A DNA stretch of 64,000 nucleotides from Amphiura filiformis (Eukaryota > Echinodermata > Ophiuroidea > Amphilepidida > Amphiuridae). The notes beneath the pieces were generated by a model. The model had not been told where the DNA came from, searched no databases, and saw only the letters and a program-made list of their open reading frames with translations. This document shows, in pieces, positions 46,885-57,250 of the stretch (positions within the stretch are counted from its first letter, which is position 1; each line of letters starts with the position of its first letter). The DNA lies in contig NW_027305501.1 in assembly GCF_039555335.1 (NCBI RefSeq), positions 310,001 to 374,000 on the forward strand, read 5' to 3'. A program made the position numbers and the translations under genes.

Positions 46885-47784
46885 TTGTTCCTCTCTGGGA
46901 TTCTCCTCACCGGTGCACACTCGCCAGGGATAAACGACAAACAATTGATGAAACCACGTTCACTTTCAATGGAGATTCAGCCCGAACTTGCAGCTTGCAA
47001 ATAACATCATCAGAAGGAACCGGGGTTTTGTTGCGGATGCTTCAAGGAATGCCTCGTGATTCATTTTGTACGTGGACAACCAAGGGATCTTTTGAACTGT
47101 CAGAAAAGATATGTGGTCATTGCAGCAAACGAATCCTGTTCAACTTTATTTCCCCATAGTGAACTCCAGCTAAATCTGCATGGTAATGCCAGAGTCCTTA
47201 TCAATAACATACCAATAAACCAGTCTCTGTCTTTGTGCTCAGAAAGTGATGATGAAAAACAACAGGTTATTTCCGGAGAAGTCACAAAGCATTGTGATAG
47301 ATATGAATTCAATCACACTATTTTTTGTCGGCAGTCCTCTGAATATACGTGTTCCGTTGACTTTCCATCGGATTGCAATGCTACTATTGGTAACAGATAC
47401 GCAGAATTCACGTGTCACAACCCTCAGATTAGTCACACGGCTTTGGTAATTTATCCAGACGGTATCACCACATTAGACCTGTCAGAACAAACTATAGTGG
47501 AGGTCTCCCAAAATGCTTTCATCAGTCTGCCACGTCTGGAGAAGATTGATATCAGATCGAATAAATTATCTAGACTACATTCCCTGGCGTTTACGGGTTT
47601 AAAATACTTATCATATCTAAATTTAAACGAAAACCAATTGGTCACATTGAATGCCTTTTTATTCAAACATTTGATCACATTGAATATTTTGTCCCTCCAA
47701 GTGAATGAGTTACATACATTACAGCCGGGATTGTTCAAGGGGTTGATCAATCTTGAAAAGTTGGACCTCTATAAAATCAAATAA
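46885..47784 (+). CDS. N-terminal part of the LRR 7TM receptor (CUB-like plus first LRRs), frame-shifted
   Basis: One frame reads VPLWDSPHRC, DETTFTFNGDSARTCSLQ and TSSEGTGVLLRMLQG, like the first half of a CUB domain. The reading then passes to the +1 frame at about 47,040-47,150 (NCQKRYVVIAANESC, LQLNLHGNARVLINN), a Cys-rich linker (TCSVDFPSDCNATIG) and about four LRRs (ITTLDLSEQTIVEV, LEKIDIRSNKLSRL). That frame stops at 47,782-47,784, where a run of five A in later repeats has only four (CTCTATAAAATCAAATAA), and the main frame resumes. So two shifts of opposite sign separate this part from the 1,767-residue frame. They could be assembly errors or real inactivating changes. Confidence 0.6.
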
Positions 47785-47801
47785 TTTCATTAGATGAGGA
47801 A

Positions 47802-50800
47802 TTGTTCAATGAAACGCGTAAGCTGACTGCACTGTATTTAGGTGACAACAATCTGACTGTTTTACAGAAAGGGTTGTTCAACGGGTTGACAAAACTTGAA
47901 AGGTTGACTCTCTTTAAAAATCAAATAATTTCATTAGATGAGGAGTTGTTCAATGAAACTCGTAAGCTGACTTTACTGAATTTGGGTAACAACAACCTGA
48001 CCGTTCTACCGAAAGGGTTGTTCAAACGTTTGACAAACCTTGATTATTTGTATCTCGATGCAAATCAAATCATTTCATTAGATGGCGATTTGTTCAATGA
48101 AACTCGTAAGTTGAGTGACCTGCATTTAGATGGCAACGACCTGACCGTTCTACCGAAAGGGTTGTTCAAACGTTTAACAAACCTTGAATATTTGTATCTC
48201 GCTGCAAATCAAATCATTTCATTAGATGGCGATTTATTCATTGAAACGCGTGAGCTGATTTTACTGAATCTGTTTGACAACAAATTGACCGTTTTACCGA
48301 AAGGGTTGTTCAAAGGTTTGATAAACCTTGAAATGTTGTACCTCTATGAAAATCAAATCATTTCATTAGATGCGGAGTTGTTCAATGAAACTCGTAAGCT
48401 GACTATATTGGACTTGGATGGCAACAACCTGACCGTTCTACCGAAAGGGTTGTTCAAACGTTTAACAAACCTTAAACAGTTGTATCTCGCTGCAAATCAA
48501 ATCATTTCATTAGATGGAGATTTGTTCAATAGAACGCGTAAGCTGACTTTACTGGATCTGGACGACAACAACTTGACCGTTTTACCGAAAGGGTTGTTCA
48601 AAGGGTTGGTAAACCTGAAAACGTTGTACCTCATTGAAAATAAAATAATTTCATTAGATGCGGAGTTGTTCAATGACACTCGTAAGCTGACTTCACTGGG
48701 TTTTCAAGGCAGCAACCTGCCCGTTCTTCCAAAAGGGTTGTTCAAACGTTTGACAAACCTTGAACAATTGATTCTCGCTTCAAATCAAATTATTTCATTA
48801 GACGGAGATTTATTCAATAGAACACATGAGCTAATTTTCCTGTTTCTGCTTGACAACAAATTGACCGTTTTACCAAAAAGGTTGTTCAAAGGTTTGATAA
48901 ACCTTGAATATTTGTACCTCTATGAAAATCAAATCATTTCATTAGATGCGGAGTTGTTCAATGAAACTCGTAAGCTGACTGTACTACAGTTATATGGCAA
49001 TAACTTGACCGTTCTACCGAAAGGGTTGTTCAAACGTTTAACAAACCTTAAACAGTTGTATCTCGATGCAAATCAAATCATTTCATTAGATGGAGATTTA
49101 TTCAATGGAATGCATGAGCTGACTTTACTGCGTCTGCACGACAACAACTTGACCGTTTTACCGAAAGGGTTGTTCAAAGGATTGGTAAGCCTTGCAACGT
49201 TGTACCTCTACAAAAATCGAATAATTTCATTAGAATTTGAGTTGTTCAATGAAACTCGTAAGCTGTCTGAACTGTATTTAGGCGACAACAATCTGACTGT
49301 TTTACCTAAAGGGTTGTTCAAAGGGTTGACAAAACTTGAAAAGTTGCACCTTTTTGGAAATCAAATAATTTCATTACATGCGGAGCTGTTCAATGAAACT
49401 CGTAAGTTGAATGACCTGCATTTAGATGGCAACAACCTGACCGTTCTACCGAAAGGGTTGTTCAAACGTTTAACAAACCTTGAACAGTTGTATCTCGCTT
49501 CAAATCAAATCATTTCATTAGACGGAGATTTATTTAATAGAACGCGGGAGCTGACTTTACTGTCTCTGTTTGACAACAAATTGACCGTTTTACCGAAAGG
49601 GTCGTTCAAAGGTTTGATAAAGTTGAAAACTTTGTACCTCTTTGAAAATCAAATCATTTCATTAGATGGAGATTTGTTCAGTAGAATGCGTAAACTGACT
49701 GAACTGGAACTTAGTAACAACAACCTGGCCGTTTTACCAAGAGGGTTGCTCAATGGTGTGATGAACCTAGAAGTGTTGCACCTCTATGAAAATCAAATAA
49801 TTTCCTTAGATGGAGATTTGTTCAGTAGAATGCGTAAACTGACTCATCTGGAACTTAGTAACAACAACCTGACCGTTTTACCAAAAGGTTTGCTCAATGG
49901 TGTGATGAACCTAGAAGAGTTGCACCTCTTTGGAAATCAAATAGTTTCATTACAGGAAAATTTGTTCAATGAAACGAGTAAGCTCAATGTCCTGCTTCTG
50001 CATAACAACAACTTGACCATTTTACCAAAAGGGTTGTTAAATGGTTTGATAAACCTTGAACTGTTGTACCTCTATAGAAATAAAATCACTTCATTAGACG
50101 GAAATTTGTTCAATGAAACGAGTAAACTGACTATCCTGCGTCTGTATAACAACAGCCTGACCGTTTTATCGAAAGGGTTGTTCAAAGGTTTGATAAACCT
50201 TAGAGCAGTGTCCCTTTCTGGAAATCAAATAATTTCATTAGATGCGGAGTTGTTCAATGAAACTAGTAAGCTGACTCACTTGACTCTGTCTGACAACAAC
50301 CTGACCGTTTTACCGAAAAGGTTGTTCAATGGTTTGACTAAACTTGAAGTTTTGTACCTCAATGGAAGTCAAATAATTGCTATTGATGCGGAGTTGTTCA
50401 ATGAAACTAGTAAGTTGACTGCCCTGTTGCTTAATAACAACAATCTGACCATATTACCAAAAGGGTTGTTCAATGGTTTGATAAACCTAGACGAGTTGCA
50501 CCTCTATAGTAATAAAATCACTTCATTAGATGGAGATTTGTTCAATGAAACAAGTAAGCTGACTACCCTGTATCTGTTAAACAACAGCCTGACCGTTTTA
50601 CCTAAAGGGTTGTTCAAAGGTTTGATAAACCTCGCAGCATTGTCCCTCTCTGGAAATCAAGTAATTTCATTAGATGCGGAGTTGTTCAATGACACTAGTA
50701 AGCTGACTGACGTCAGTCTTGGTGACAACAACCTGACCGTTTTACCGAAAGGGTTGTTCAAAAGTATGACAAAACTTGAAGAGTTGTACCTCTATGAAAA

Positions 50801-53105
50801 TGAAATAATTTCATTAGATGATGATTTGTTCAATACAACGCGTAAGCTGACTATTCTGTCTGTGTCTGCCAACAACTTGACCCTTTTACCGAAAGGGTTG
50901 TTAACTGGTTTGATAAACCTTAAAGTGTTGGACTTCTCTTACAATCGTATCATTTCATTAGATGCTGATTTGTTCAATAGAACGCGTAAGCTTACTAGCC
51001 TGTCTATGGCATTCAACAACCTGACCGTTTTACCAAAAGGGTTGTTGAATGGTTTGATAAACCTTAAGATGTTGGACCTCATTGCAAATCAAATCATTTC
51101 ATTAGATGGAGATTTGTTCGATGCAGCTAAAATGTTGGTTTTCCTTGCACTGACGCACAACAATATATCAGCTATTCCAAAAGGGCTTTTTAAAGAGCTA
51201 ATAAACCTTGAGAGACTAGATATTAGCATAAATCAAATCATTTCATTGGATGGAGATTTGTTCAATGCCACTACTAAGCTGACTAAACTTATCATAGCTG
51301 TGAACAAATTGAAACATCTTCCTAAGCAATTGTTTTGGGGACTTCATAGCCTGAATATTTTAGACATCGGTAAAAATGAATTGATATCAGTAGATAATAA
51401 ATTGTTTCAAGATTTGTCTAACTTACATTTTTTGTCCTTATCAGGTAATAAATTTGTGAAAATAGCACCTAGTTTAGTTTCGAAGCTTGTTAATTTAAAC
51501 ACTCTAGGTTGCGCAAACAACTCATTGACTGATTTAAATCACAAAATATTTAAGCGATTGAAACACTTGCAATATTTGTTGTTGCAAAACAATCAGCTGC
51601 AGGTCTTGCATTTCCTAATATTCAAAAATACAATAAACCTGCGTCATCTGGATTTGTCTGGTAACCAGCTTACTGATATTCCAAATATTACCTATTTAAA
51701 GCAACTTGATTTTATTGACTTACGAGATAACAGACTGACTATGATAGATAAGTATACATTTATTGACCTACCAAAGCAGACAGAAGTTAGTGTAAGCCAA
51801 ACTGAAATTTGTGAATGCTATGTACCAAGTGATAATTGTACAGCTTTAGAGGAGAGATCACCGTATTTGACATGCGACAGGTTATTGTCTGATAAGGCAT
51901 TGATGGGCATGATGTGGGTTATTGGTGTGAACGCCCTAGCTGGAAATATTTTTGTTTTAAGCAGGAAAAAAACAAAAGACGAAAAAGGTAAAGTTCAAAC
52001 CATCCTGCTTACCAATCTGGCGCTGTCTGATTTACTCATGGGCATGTATATGCTAGGTATCGCATCCGCTGATATTTATTTTGGTGAACATTTTCCTATG
52101 CGTGCTGAGTCCTGGAGAACGGGTGTCACGTGCAGAATTGCTGGCGCAATGGCAATACTATCCAGTGAAGCTTCTGTTTTCTTTGTGACATTGATAAGCA
52201 TTGACAGATTCATAAACATTCGATTTCCTTACTCTCATCGAAAGTTGAGAAAAAAGTCATCAACTTACGTAGTTTTCTTTCTTTGGCTGCTTTCTCTGGC
52301 ACTAGGCATTATTCCAACTGTTTTATCCGGAAAAAATTATAGATTTTACGAGAACTCTCACGTGTGCATAGGACTTCCTCTGGCTAAATTGGAAAGGTTT
52401 AACAAGACAGTATCATTCACTTGGATAGATTCTCATAATGACACTTCCTATCAGAAGTTTTTTGTCGATTCTAAATCTCTCGGCCATGTTGCTGGTTTGT
52501 ATTATGCGTCGGCACTATTTCTAGGTCTTAATGGCATCTGCTGCATTGTTATACTGTTGTGTTATGTAGAGATTGTGCGATCTGTCAAGAAGTCATCAAA
52601 ACAAGCAGGACGCGAGTTAGAGTTGAAACAACAGATAAAAATGACTGCCAAAGTCTCTGCCATCATTCTTACGGATTTCTTTTGTTGGGCACCGATTATT
52701 GTGCTTGGGATATTGGTACAAAGTGGGGTAATGACTCTGTCCCCTTCAGTATTCGCATGGTCTGTTGCAGTCATTTTACCTATTAATTCTGCCATTAACC
52801 CGTATTTGTACACAATTGCCGCACTTATCAGCAATTATCGCAAACAACGGAAAGCTGCTCAACTTGAAAACAAAATAGATCCACCTCAACAATGGGATCA
52901 GAAGCCTTTACGACAAATACATCCGGATGAGAATTTACAACAAAAGGCACATCCTTTGTCCATAAACCAAAGACAGCTGTGTAGTCCTCAAGACATAGAG
53001 CTACAAACTATATCTAGTGGTCAACAAAAGCATGATAGTGTTCAACATCATTCAGAAGACGATGTGTTGCCTAATGAATCTAAAGAAGCCGGGGCAAACA
53101 TGTGA
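47802..53105 (+). CDS. giant LRR-containing G-protein-coupled receptor (GRL101/relaxin-receptor-like)
   Basis: The 1,767-residue frame has three parts. Residues 1-1200 are 25 tandem 48-residue units, each two LRRs, on the pattern LFNETRKLTxLxLxxNNLTVL then PKGLFKGLxNLExLYLxxNQ and IISLD. Residues 1201-1345 are about five divergent LRRs. A Cys-containing cap (CECYVPSDNC, LTCD) leads to a class A 7TM domain from about 1366 (TM1 MMWVIGVNALAGNIFVL; TM2 NLALSDLLMGMYML; SIDRFINI in place of DRY near 1465; TM6 FFCWAPIIVLGIL; NPYLY near 1664) and a Gln-rich tail. FNET and NNLT give two N-glycosylation sequons per unit. By analogy with RXFP/GRL101 the LRRs bind an extracellular ligand and the 7TM couples to G protein at the plasma membrane. 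Everything lies in one exon. The first Met is internal to an LRR; true translation must begin upstream, but the frame is broken there. Confidence 0.9.
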   Translation: MFNETRKLTALYLGDNNLTVLQKGLFNGLTKLERLTLFKNQIISLDEELFNETRKLTLLNLGNNNLTVLPKGLFKRLTNLDYLYLDANQIISLDGDLFNETRKLSDLHLDGNDLTVLPKGLFKRLTNLEYLYLAANQIISLDGDLFIETRELILLNLFDNKLTVLPKGLFKGLINLEMLYLYENQIISLDAELFNETRKLTILDLDGNNLTVLPKGLFKRLTNLKQLYLAANQIISLDGDLFNRTRKLTLLDLDDNNLTVLPKGLFKGLVNLKTLYLIENKIISLDAELFNDTRKLTSLGFQGSNLPVLPKGLFKRLTNLEQLILASNQIISLDGDLFNRTHELIFLFLLDNKLTVLPKRLFKGLINLEYLYLYENQIISLDAELFNETRKLTVLQLYGNNLTVLPKGLFKRLTNLKQLYLDANQIISLDGDLFNGMHELTLLRLHDNNLTVLPKGLFKGLVSLATLYLYKNRIISLEFELFNETRKLSELYLGDNNLTVLPKGLFKGLTKLEKLHLFGNQIISLHAELFNETRKLNDLHLDGNNLTVLPKGLFKRLTNLEQLYLASNQIISLDGDLFNRTRELTLLSLFDNKLTVLPKGSFKGLIKLKTLYLFENQIISLDGDLFSRMRKLTELELSNNNLAVLPRGLLNGVMNLEVLHLYENQIISLDGDLFSRMRKLTHLELSNNNLTVLPKGLLNGVMNLEELHLFGNQIVSLQENLFNETSKLNVLLLHNNNLTILPKGLLNGLINLELLYLYRNKITSLDGNLFNETSKLTILRLYNNSLTVLSKGLFKGLINLRAVSLSGNQIISLDAELFNETSKLTHLTLSDNNLTVLPKRLFNGLTKLEVLYLNGSQIIAIDAELFNETSKLTALLLNNNNLTILPKGLFNGLINLDELHLYSNKITSLDGDLFNETSKLTTLYLLNNSLTVLPKGLFKGLINLAALSLSGNQVISLDAELFNDTSKLTDVSLGDNNLTVLPKGLFKSMTKLEELYLYENEIISLDDDLFNTTRKLTILSVSANNLTLLPKGLLTGLINLKVLDFSYNRIISLDADLFNRTRKLTSLSMAFNNLTVLPKGLLNGLINLKMLDLIANQIISLDGDLFDAAKMLVFLALTHNNISAIPKGLFKELINLERLDISINQIISLDGDLFNATTKLTKLIIAVNKLKHLPKQLFWGLHSLNILDIGKNELISVDNKLFQDLSNLHFLSLSGNKFVKIAPSLVSKLVNLNTLGCANNSLTDLNHKIFKRLKHLQYLLLQNNQLQVLHFLIFKNTINLRHLDLSGNQLTDIPNITYLKQLDFIDLRDNRLTMIDKYTFIDLPKQTEVSVSQTEICECYVPSDNCTALEERSPYLTCDRLLSDKALMGMMWVIGVNALAGNIFVLSRKKTKDEKGKVQTILLTNLALSDLLMGMYMLGIASADIYFGEHFPMRAESWRTGVTCRIAGAMAILSSEASVFFVTLISIDRFINIRFPYSHRKLRKKSSTYVVFFLWLLSLALGIIPTVLSGKNYRFYENSHVCIGLPLAKLERFNKTVSFTWIDSHNDTSYQKFFVDSKSLGHVAGLYYASALFLGLNGICCIVILLCYVEIVRSVKKSSKQAGRELELKQQIKMTAKVSAIILTDFFCWAPIIVLGILVQSGVMTLSPSVFAWSVAVILPINSAINPYLYTIAALISNYRKQRKAAQLENKIDPPQQWDQKPLRQIHPDENLQQKAHPLSINQRQLCSPQDIELQTISSGQQKHDSVQHHSEDDVLPNESKEAGANM

Positions 53106-53367
53106 AATCTGTGATAGCAGATTGTTATCAAGAACGATGCATCATGTGAAGCTATTTTATCGTACTCTATGAAATATGTATGCCTTACTTTAATAGTAGT
53201 TAGTTGTAGTAATATATCGTACCACCAAGACTAGCTGGTCATATTATCTCTCTCTTGGTCATTGAATGAACATGTAGTAGTTGATCTCAGCTATGGCACG
53301 ATTTAGGGCAAGGTTGAAAAAGTGAGGAAATTGAACATCACAAAAAACATCACCGGATACGCCCTCT
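53106..53367 (+). other. 3' flank of the receptor gene
   Basis: Presumed 3' UTR after the TGA at 53,103-53,105. No canonical AATAAA is seen before the tandem repeat. No other gene. Confidence 0.4.
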
Positions 53368-53783
53368 GTTTTATTTCATCACTCACAAAAAATTGATTTC
53401 TTATGTATTACTTTGTTTCGTGATGAAAATCGTGATGTTTTATTTCATCACGCTCTAAAACAAACGATTTCCTATGTATTACTTTGTTTTGTGATGAAAA
53501 TCGTGATGTTTTATTTCATCAAGCTTTAAAACAAATTGATTTCTTTTGTATTACTTTGTTTTGTGATGAAAATCGTGATGTTTTATTTCATCACGTTCTA
53601 AAACATATGATTTCTTATGTATTACTTTGTTTCGTGATGAAAATCGTGATGTTTTATTTCATCACTCTCGAAAAATTGATTTCTTATGTATTACTTTGTT
53701 TCGCGATGAAAATCGTGATGTTTTAATTCATTAAGCTTTAAATCAAATGATTCCTTATGCACTACTTTGTTTTGTGATGAAAT
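53368..53783. repeat. tandem repeat, unit about 71 bp, 6 copies
   Basis: GATTTCTTATGTATTACTTT and GTTTCGTGATGAAAATCGTG, then ATGTTTTATTTCATCACG repeat near 53,395, 53,466, 53,538, 53,609, 53,679 and 53,749. The word TTTCATCAC pairs with GTGATGAAA, so each unit can form a hairpin. Confidence 0.9.
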
Positions 53784-53895
53784 GTTACCCCTTTACTCCG
53801 CAATCCTTTGACATATCTTTTAGGCATAACACCGCCCCTCAGCGTGATGTTACCCCTTTACTCCGCAATCCTTTGACATGTCTTTTAGGCATTAA
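53784..53895. repeat. 64-bp direct duplication
   Basis: GTTACCCCTTTACTCCGCAA followed by TCCTTTGACATRTCTTTTAG occurs at 53,784 and again at 53,848. One base differs. Confidence 0.9.
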
Positions 53896-54389
53896 TTAAT
53901 CAATATTTTTTTAATGATTTACCATAATTCCAAACATGTCAAGCAATATGTCAAATTAAAGCTAATGAATGATTTATAAATTGGTTAGAGCACATTTTGC
54001 AAAATGCATTTAGTATTTTAGTTTCAAAATTCCAAACATTCTATTCCAATTTTTTGCTATACACGCACAGGAGCTGTACTTTTAAAATCCGCGCCTAATC
54101 AATAATGAGTCTTTCATTCCATTGTCAAAGTAGTGTGCTCCCTGTAGCATTATGGAGTGACCAGGTCCTAGAGCACACCACTCTTTGTCATACATACATT
54201 CTCCAAGCCACAATTCCCTAACATAATATGAAATTTAAAAAAAAAAAGTAAATTTAGTTCGGCAGAGGTGCGGTTCGAACGTACCTTTGGCCACCCTTAC
54301 CTAAATCATTAGCCTTCAAATAGCCTTCACAAAGCGGTCGCCAATAGTGGTCATCATAGCGGTCAAATGCCATATGACCGCTAAAGTTA

Positions 54390-54710
54390 TTATAGCGGTC
54401 ATATAGTATTCTGTAGTGAAAAATTAGCCTTCCTATTCGACTACCCTTCGACTACCCTTCGTATGATGCGAATTATGCAAATGAGCCACGCTAACTAATG
54501 GTCGACCACTAGTGGACCAGTAAGCCGAATGCTATACTAATGGTCGACCAGTAAGCCGAATACTAATAGTGACCAGTAGTATTAGCGGTCGACCACTAGT
54601 GGACCAGTAGGCCAAATGCTATACTAGTGGTCGACCAGTAAACCGAATACTAGTGGTCGACCACTAATAACAGGACCATGCAGTAAGTCAAATGCTATAC
54701 TACATGTAGC
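54390..54710. repeat. irregular repeats of GGTCGACCACTAGTGGACCA
   Basis: GGTCGACCACTAGTGGACCA and GGTCGACCAGTAARCCGAAT alternate at least five times between 54,500 and 54,670. GGTCGACC and CACTAGTG are themselves palindromic. Upstream, AGCGGTCAT words repeat at 54,340-54,400. No ORF. Confidence 0.7.
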
Positions 54711-54732
54711 ATAGGATACATGTAAGCTGAAT

Positions 54733-55332
54733 CACCCATAGTGGGTAGGAGAACATGAAAACTAATATGAGATACTGTATTAGGATCACATATTAAGTAT
54801 CATGTGAGAGTATACTCTTGTACTCCAGAAGACAGGATCACATATTAAATATTTGACACCATAGAATATAAAAACTAGTAATTTGATAAGTTAAAATAAG
54901 ATTTTTAACGGAATAAATCTAAATAATATGATTATGCAGTTTATTCCGTTAAATATTTACTCCATAATTTCCCTCATTCTTCAGGCCCTGCCCTCTATCG
55001 GGTGCTAATTTAAAGTTTAAGCTTGATTGCTATTGTTTCTTTGTAAGCCTGCGGCGCAACCTTGAACAATATTGTCTCTTTGTAAGCCTGCGGCGCAACC
55101 TTGAACAATATTGTCCTTGAGATAACATCCCGTAGCCACCCCCAGCCAGCCCCATACCTCATTTCAATTTTTAACATACCCATATCCTTCTTTTTATATT
55201 CCATAGTGTCGCACATTTAATATGTGATCCTGTCTTCTGGAGTACAAGAGTATACTCTCACATGATACTTAATATGTGATCCTAATACAGTATCTCATAT
55301 CAGTTTTCATGTTCTCCTACCCACTATGGGTG
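54733..55332. repeat. foldback element, 125-bp arms
   Basis: The left arm (CACCCATAGTGGGTAGGAGA ... GGATCACATATTAAATATTT, 54,733-54,856) is complemented at 55,213-55,332 almost base for base. The 350-bp centre has a perfect 40-bp tandem duplication (TTGTAAGCCTGCGGCGCAAC at about 55,041 and 55,081). No transposase. Confidence 0.85.
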
Positions 55333-55344
55333 GCTGAATAGGGG

Positions 55345-56135
55345 TTTGCGTACATGTTTTCCAGCAAATGAGAACACACACAGGATTTTTCACCCTAAAC
55401 TGTGGACTTACCTCCAACCGAGGACAGTCCTCAGTCTCAAACTGCTGCAAAAGACCTCAAATGCACGCTAAATGCATTATAGTGATTTGCTCAAAACTGT
55501 GAACCATACGTGTAAAAACTACAGTCAGCTGTTGAAGGATAAAATTCTGTTTCGTATCATACGCAAAAAAACATCCCCCATTTTAGTCCACAGTTAGGTG
55601 ATGAAAACACGATACACATGTCCGTGCTTAGATATAGCAATACACACTATCCTCGGTTGGCGCAAACATACACAGAGGTGGTAGGGCTTATGTGTTTACG
55701 GACAAACAATTGGACACGCACATGACATTTCACATTTAAACTGTGGACCACTCTGCAATGGGAGACCTTCCTCAGTTTCGGAGGTCTGCAAACGAGCACA
55801 ATTGCACATGTATAATGCATTTGTGAGATATCTCTATCGTGTATTAAATATACCGTCCGCAGTTGCTTAGGTAAATTGCATCTCATACACGTACACACCC
55901 CTACACACACAAAAACGGTGAAAACAGCCTCAGCTAGTTTGTCAATTGAATGCATTTTAGAAGTTAGCGTTTGCATAGTCCTATTCCCCTGTGGCCACAT
56001 TTGGAATAACACCGGCAGGGTGGTGTGTGTGTGTGCATGTATTGATCAGGGTTTTCTTAATGCCAAATGAGGGCACACACCATTTTTCTAGAAACAAGGA
56101 CCTATACATGCCATAGGGGATATTGTACGGGCGAA
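55345..56135. other. non-coding stretch with direct repeats
   Basis: AAACTGTGGAC followed by GAGG-type blocks occurs at 55,396 and 55,738, and CAAATGAGNNCACACAC occurs at 55,365 and 56,065. They look like two relatives of one dispersed repeat. An ORF on the - strand (56,012-55,647) has no recognisable domain. Confidence 0.4.
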
Positions 56136-56137
56136 GG

Positions 56138-56735
56138 GAGTAGAGACTGTTCTGGTTGGCTTGGTTTGTCATGTTTTCGACACCACAGAATGTATATACT
56201 TGTATAAACATTTCTGTAAATTTGAAATCATGACAAATTATCCGGCTGATGATCGGTATACCCAATGATCGTAAGTGAGGGTATTCCGTGAAACTTTAAG
56301 TAACGGTTGCCTTGCCAGAGGTCTATACTTTGAATTTGTTTCTATAGCTCACCTGTAATGGGTTTGAGCACTCTAAATTCCAAAGTTAGTCACTTGTAAA
56401 GTAAACTTGTTATAATACACCCCCACTATTTTTAGTGGTTGAGCACTCTCGACTACTTTTGGAGTAGAGACTGTTCTGGTTGGCTTGGTTTGTCATGTTT
56501 TCGACACCACAGAATGTATATACTTGTATAAACATTTCTGTAAATTTGAAATCATGACAAATTATCCGGCTGATGATCGGTATACCCAATGATCGTAAGT
56601 GAGGGTATTCCGTGAAACTTTAAGTAACGGTTGCCTTGCCAGAGGTCTGTACTTTGAATTTGTTTCTATAGCTCACCTGTAATGGGTTTGAGCACTCTAA
56701 ATTCCAAAGTTAGTCACTTGTAAATTAAACTTGTT
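56138..56735. repeat. tandem duplication, period 323 bp
   Basis: 56,138-56,415 and 56,461-56,735 are almost identical (GGAGTAGAGACTGTTCTGG to CACTTGTAAAKTAAACTTG), separated by 45 bases of unrelated sequence. The second copy runs directly into the signal-exon segment copy 3, so the duplication lies in that gene's presumed first intron. Confidence 0.9.
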
Positions 56736-56739
56736 ATAA

Positions 56740-57250
56740 CTAAAAATATATATTTTTCTTTCATGCATGTGTGAAAAATGCCAGGTAGGGTTGTCTGTTA
56801 ATACATTCCACGCGACTTTAATCAGGTTTAGTAACAAATAAATTTCAACCTACCTTTGCGCAATTATCGCCAAAATCAGCAGCCAAAGCATCTTGTTATA
56901 ATCACAATATTCCACTATATAAACACGGACCTTCGTCCTCATGGGCGAATTATGTATGTAAGAGTTGTATCGCTATTTTAAAGACTGTAGAAATTAAGCT
57001 TTTAAAAAATGATATCTAAATATCACGAATGAAGATTCATAAGTAGTACGTAATTGTAAATTATGTCACTCACCAGGAACTCTTTCTCCTCAACTCATGT
57101 ATCGTCCATAGGTGGCGTGATTAGCTATTGCACACACTTTCAGAAATAAAGGTTCCAAATGAACCTAAAATGATCTTTTTTGTCCTCTAGATGGACCGCT
57201 TAAAAAAAAAAAAAAAAAAAAATTCTTTAATGTTTCTTTAACCCTGAGCA
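56740..57250 (-). repeat. signal-exon segment, copy 3
   Basis: Matches 6,200-6,610 and 7,188-7,450 continuously (AACTAAAAATATATATTTTT to the A-run at 57,203-57,221 and beyond), without the 570-bp insertion of copy 2. It represents the state before that insertion. Confidence 0.8.
56854..56891 (-). CDS. putative signal-peptide first exon, copy 3
   Basis: Reads MLWLLILAIIAQ with two extra bases before a GTAGG donor, matching the exons near 2.5 and 6.3 kb. One acceptor 300 bp on (TTCAAATTTACAG, in the duplicated block below 56,735) would open about 27 further codons to a stop, giving a peptide of about 40 residues. That join is only a possibility. Secreted or membrane protein; function unknown. 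Confidence 0.45.

Noticed and set aside
47100-47750. Antisense ORFs across the receptor N-terminal region
   Set aside because: Shadows of the coding strand, which shows CUB-like and LRR patterns.
52559-52834. ORFs overlapping the 7TM region in other frames
   Set aside because: Shadows of the receptor coding frame.
53368-53783. CRISPR-like array
   Set aside because: Units are contiguous with no unique spacers; it is an ordinary tandem repeat in eukaryotic DNA.
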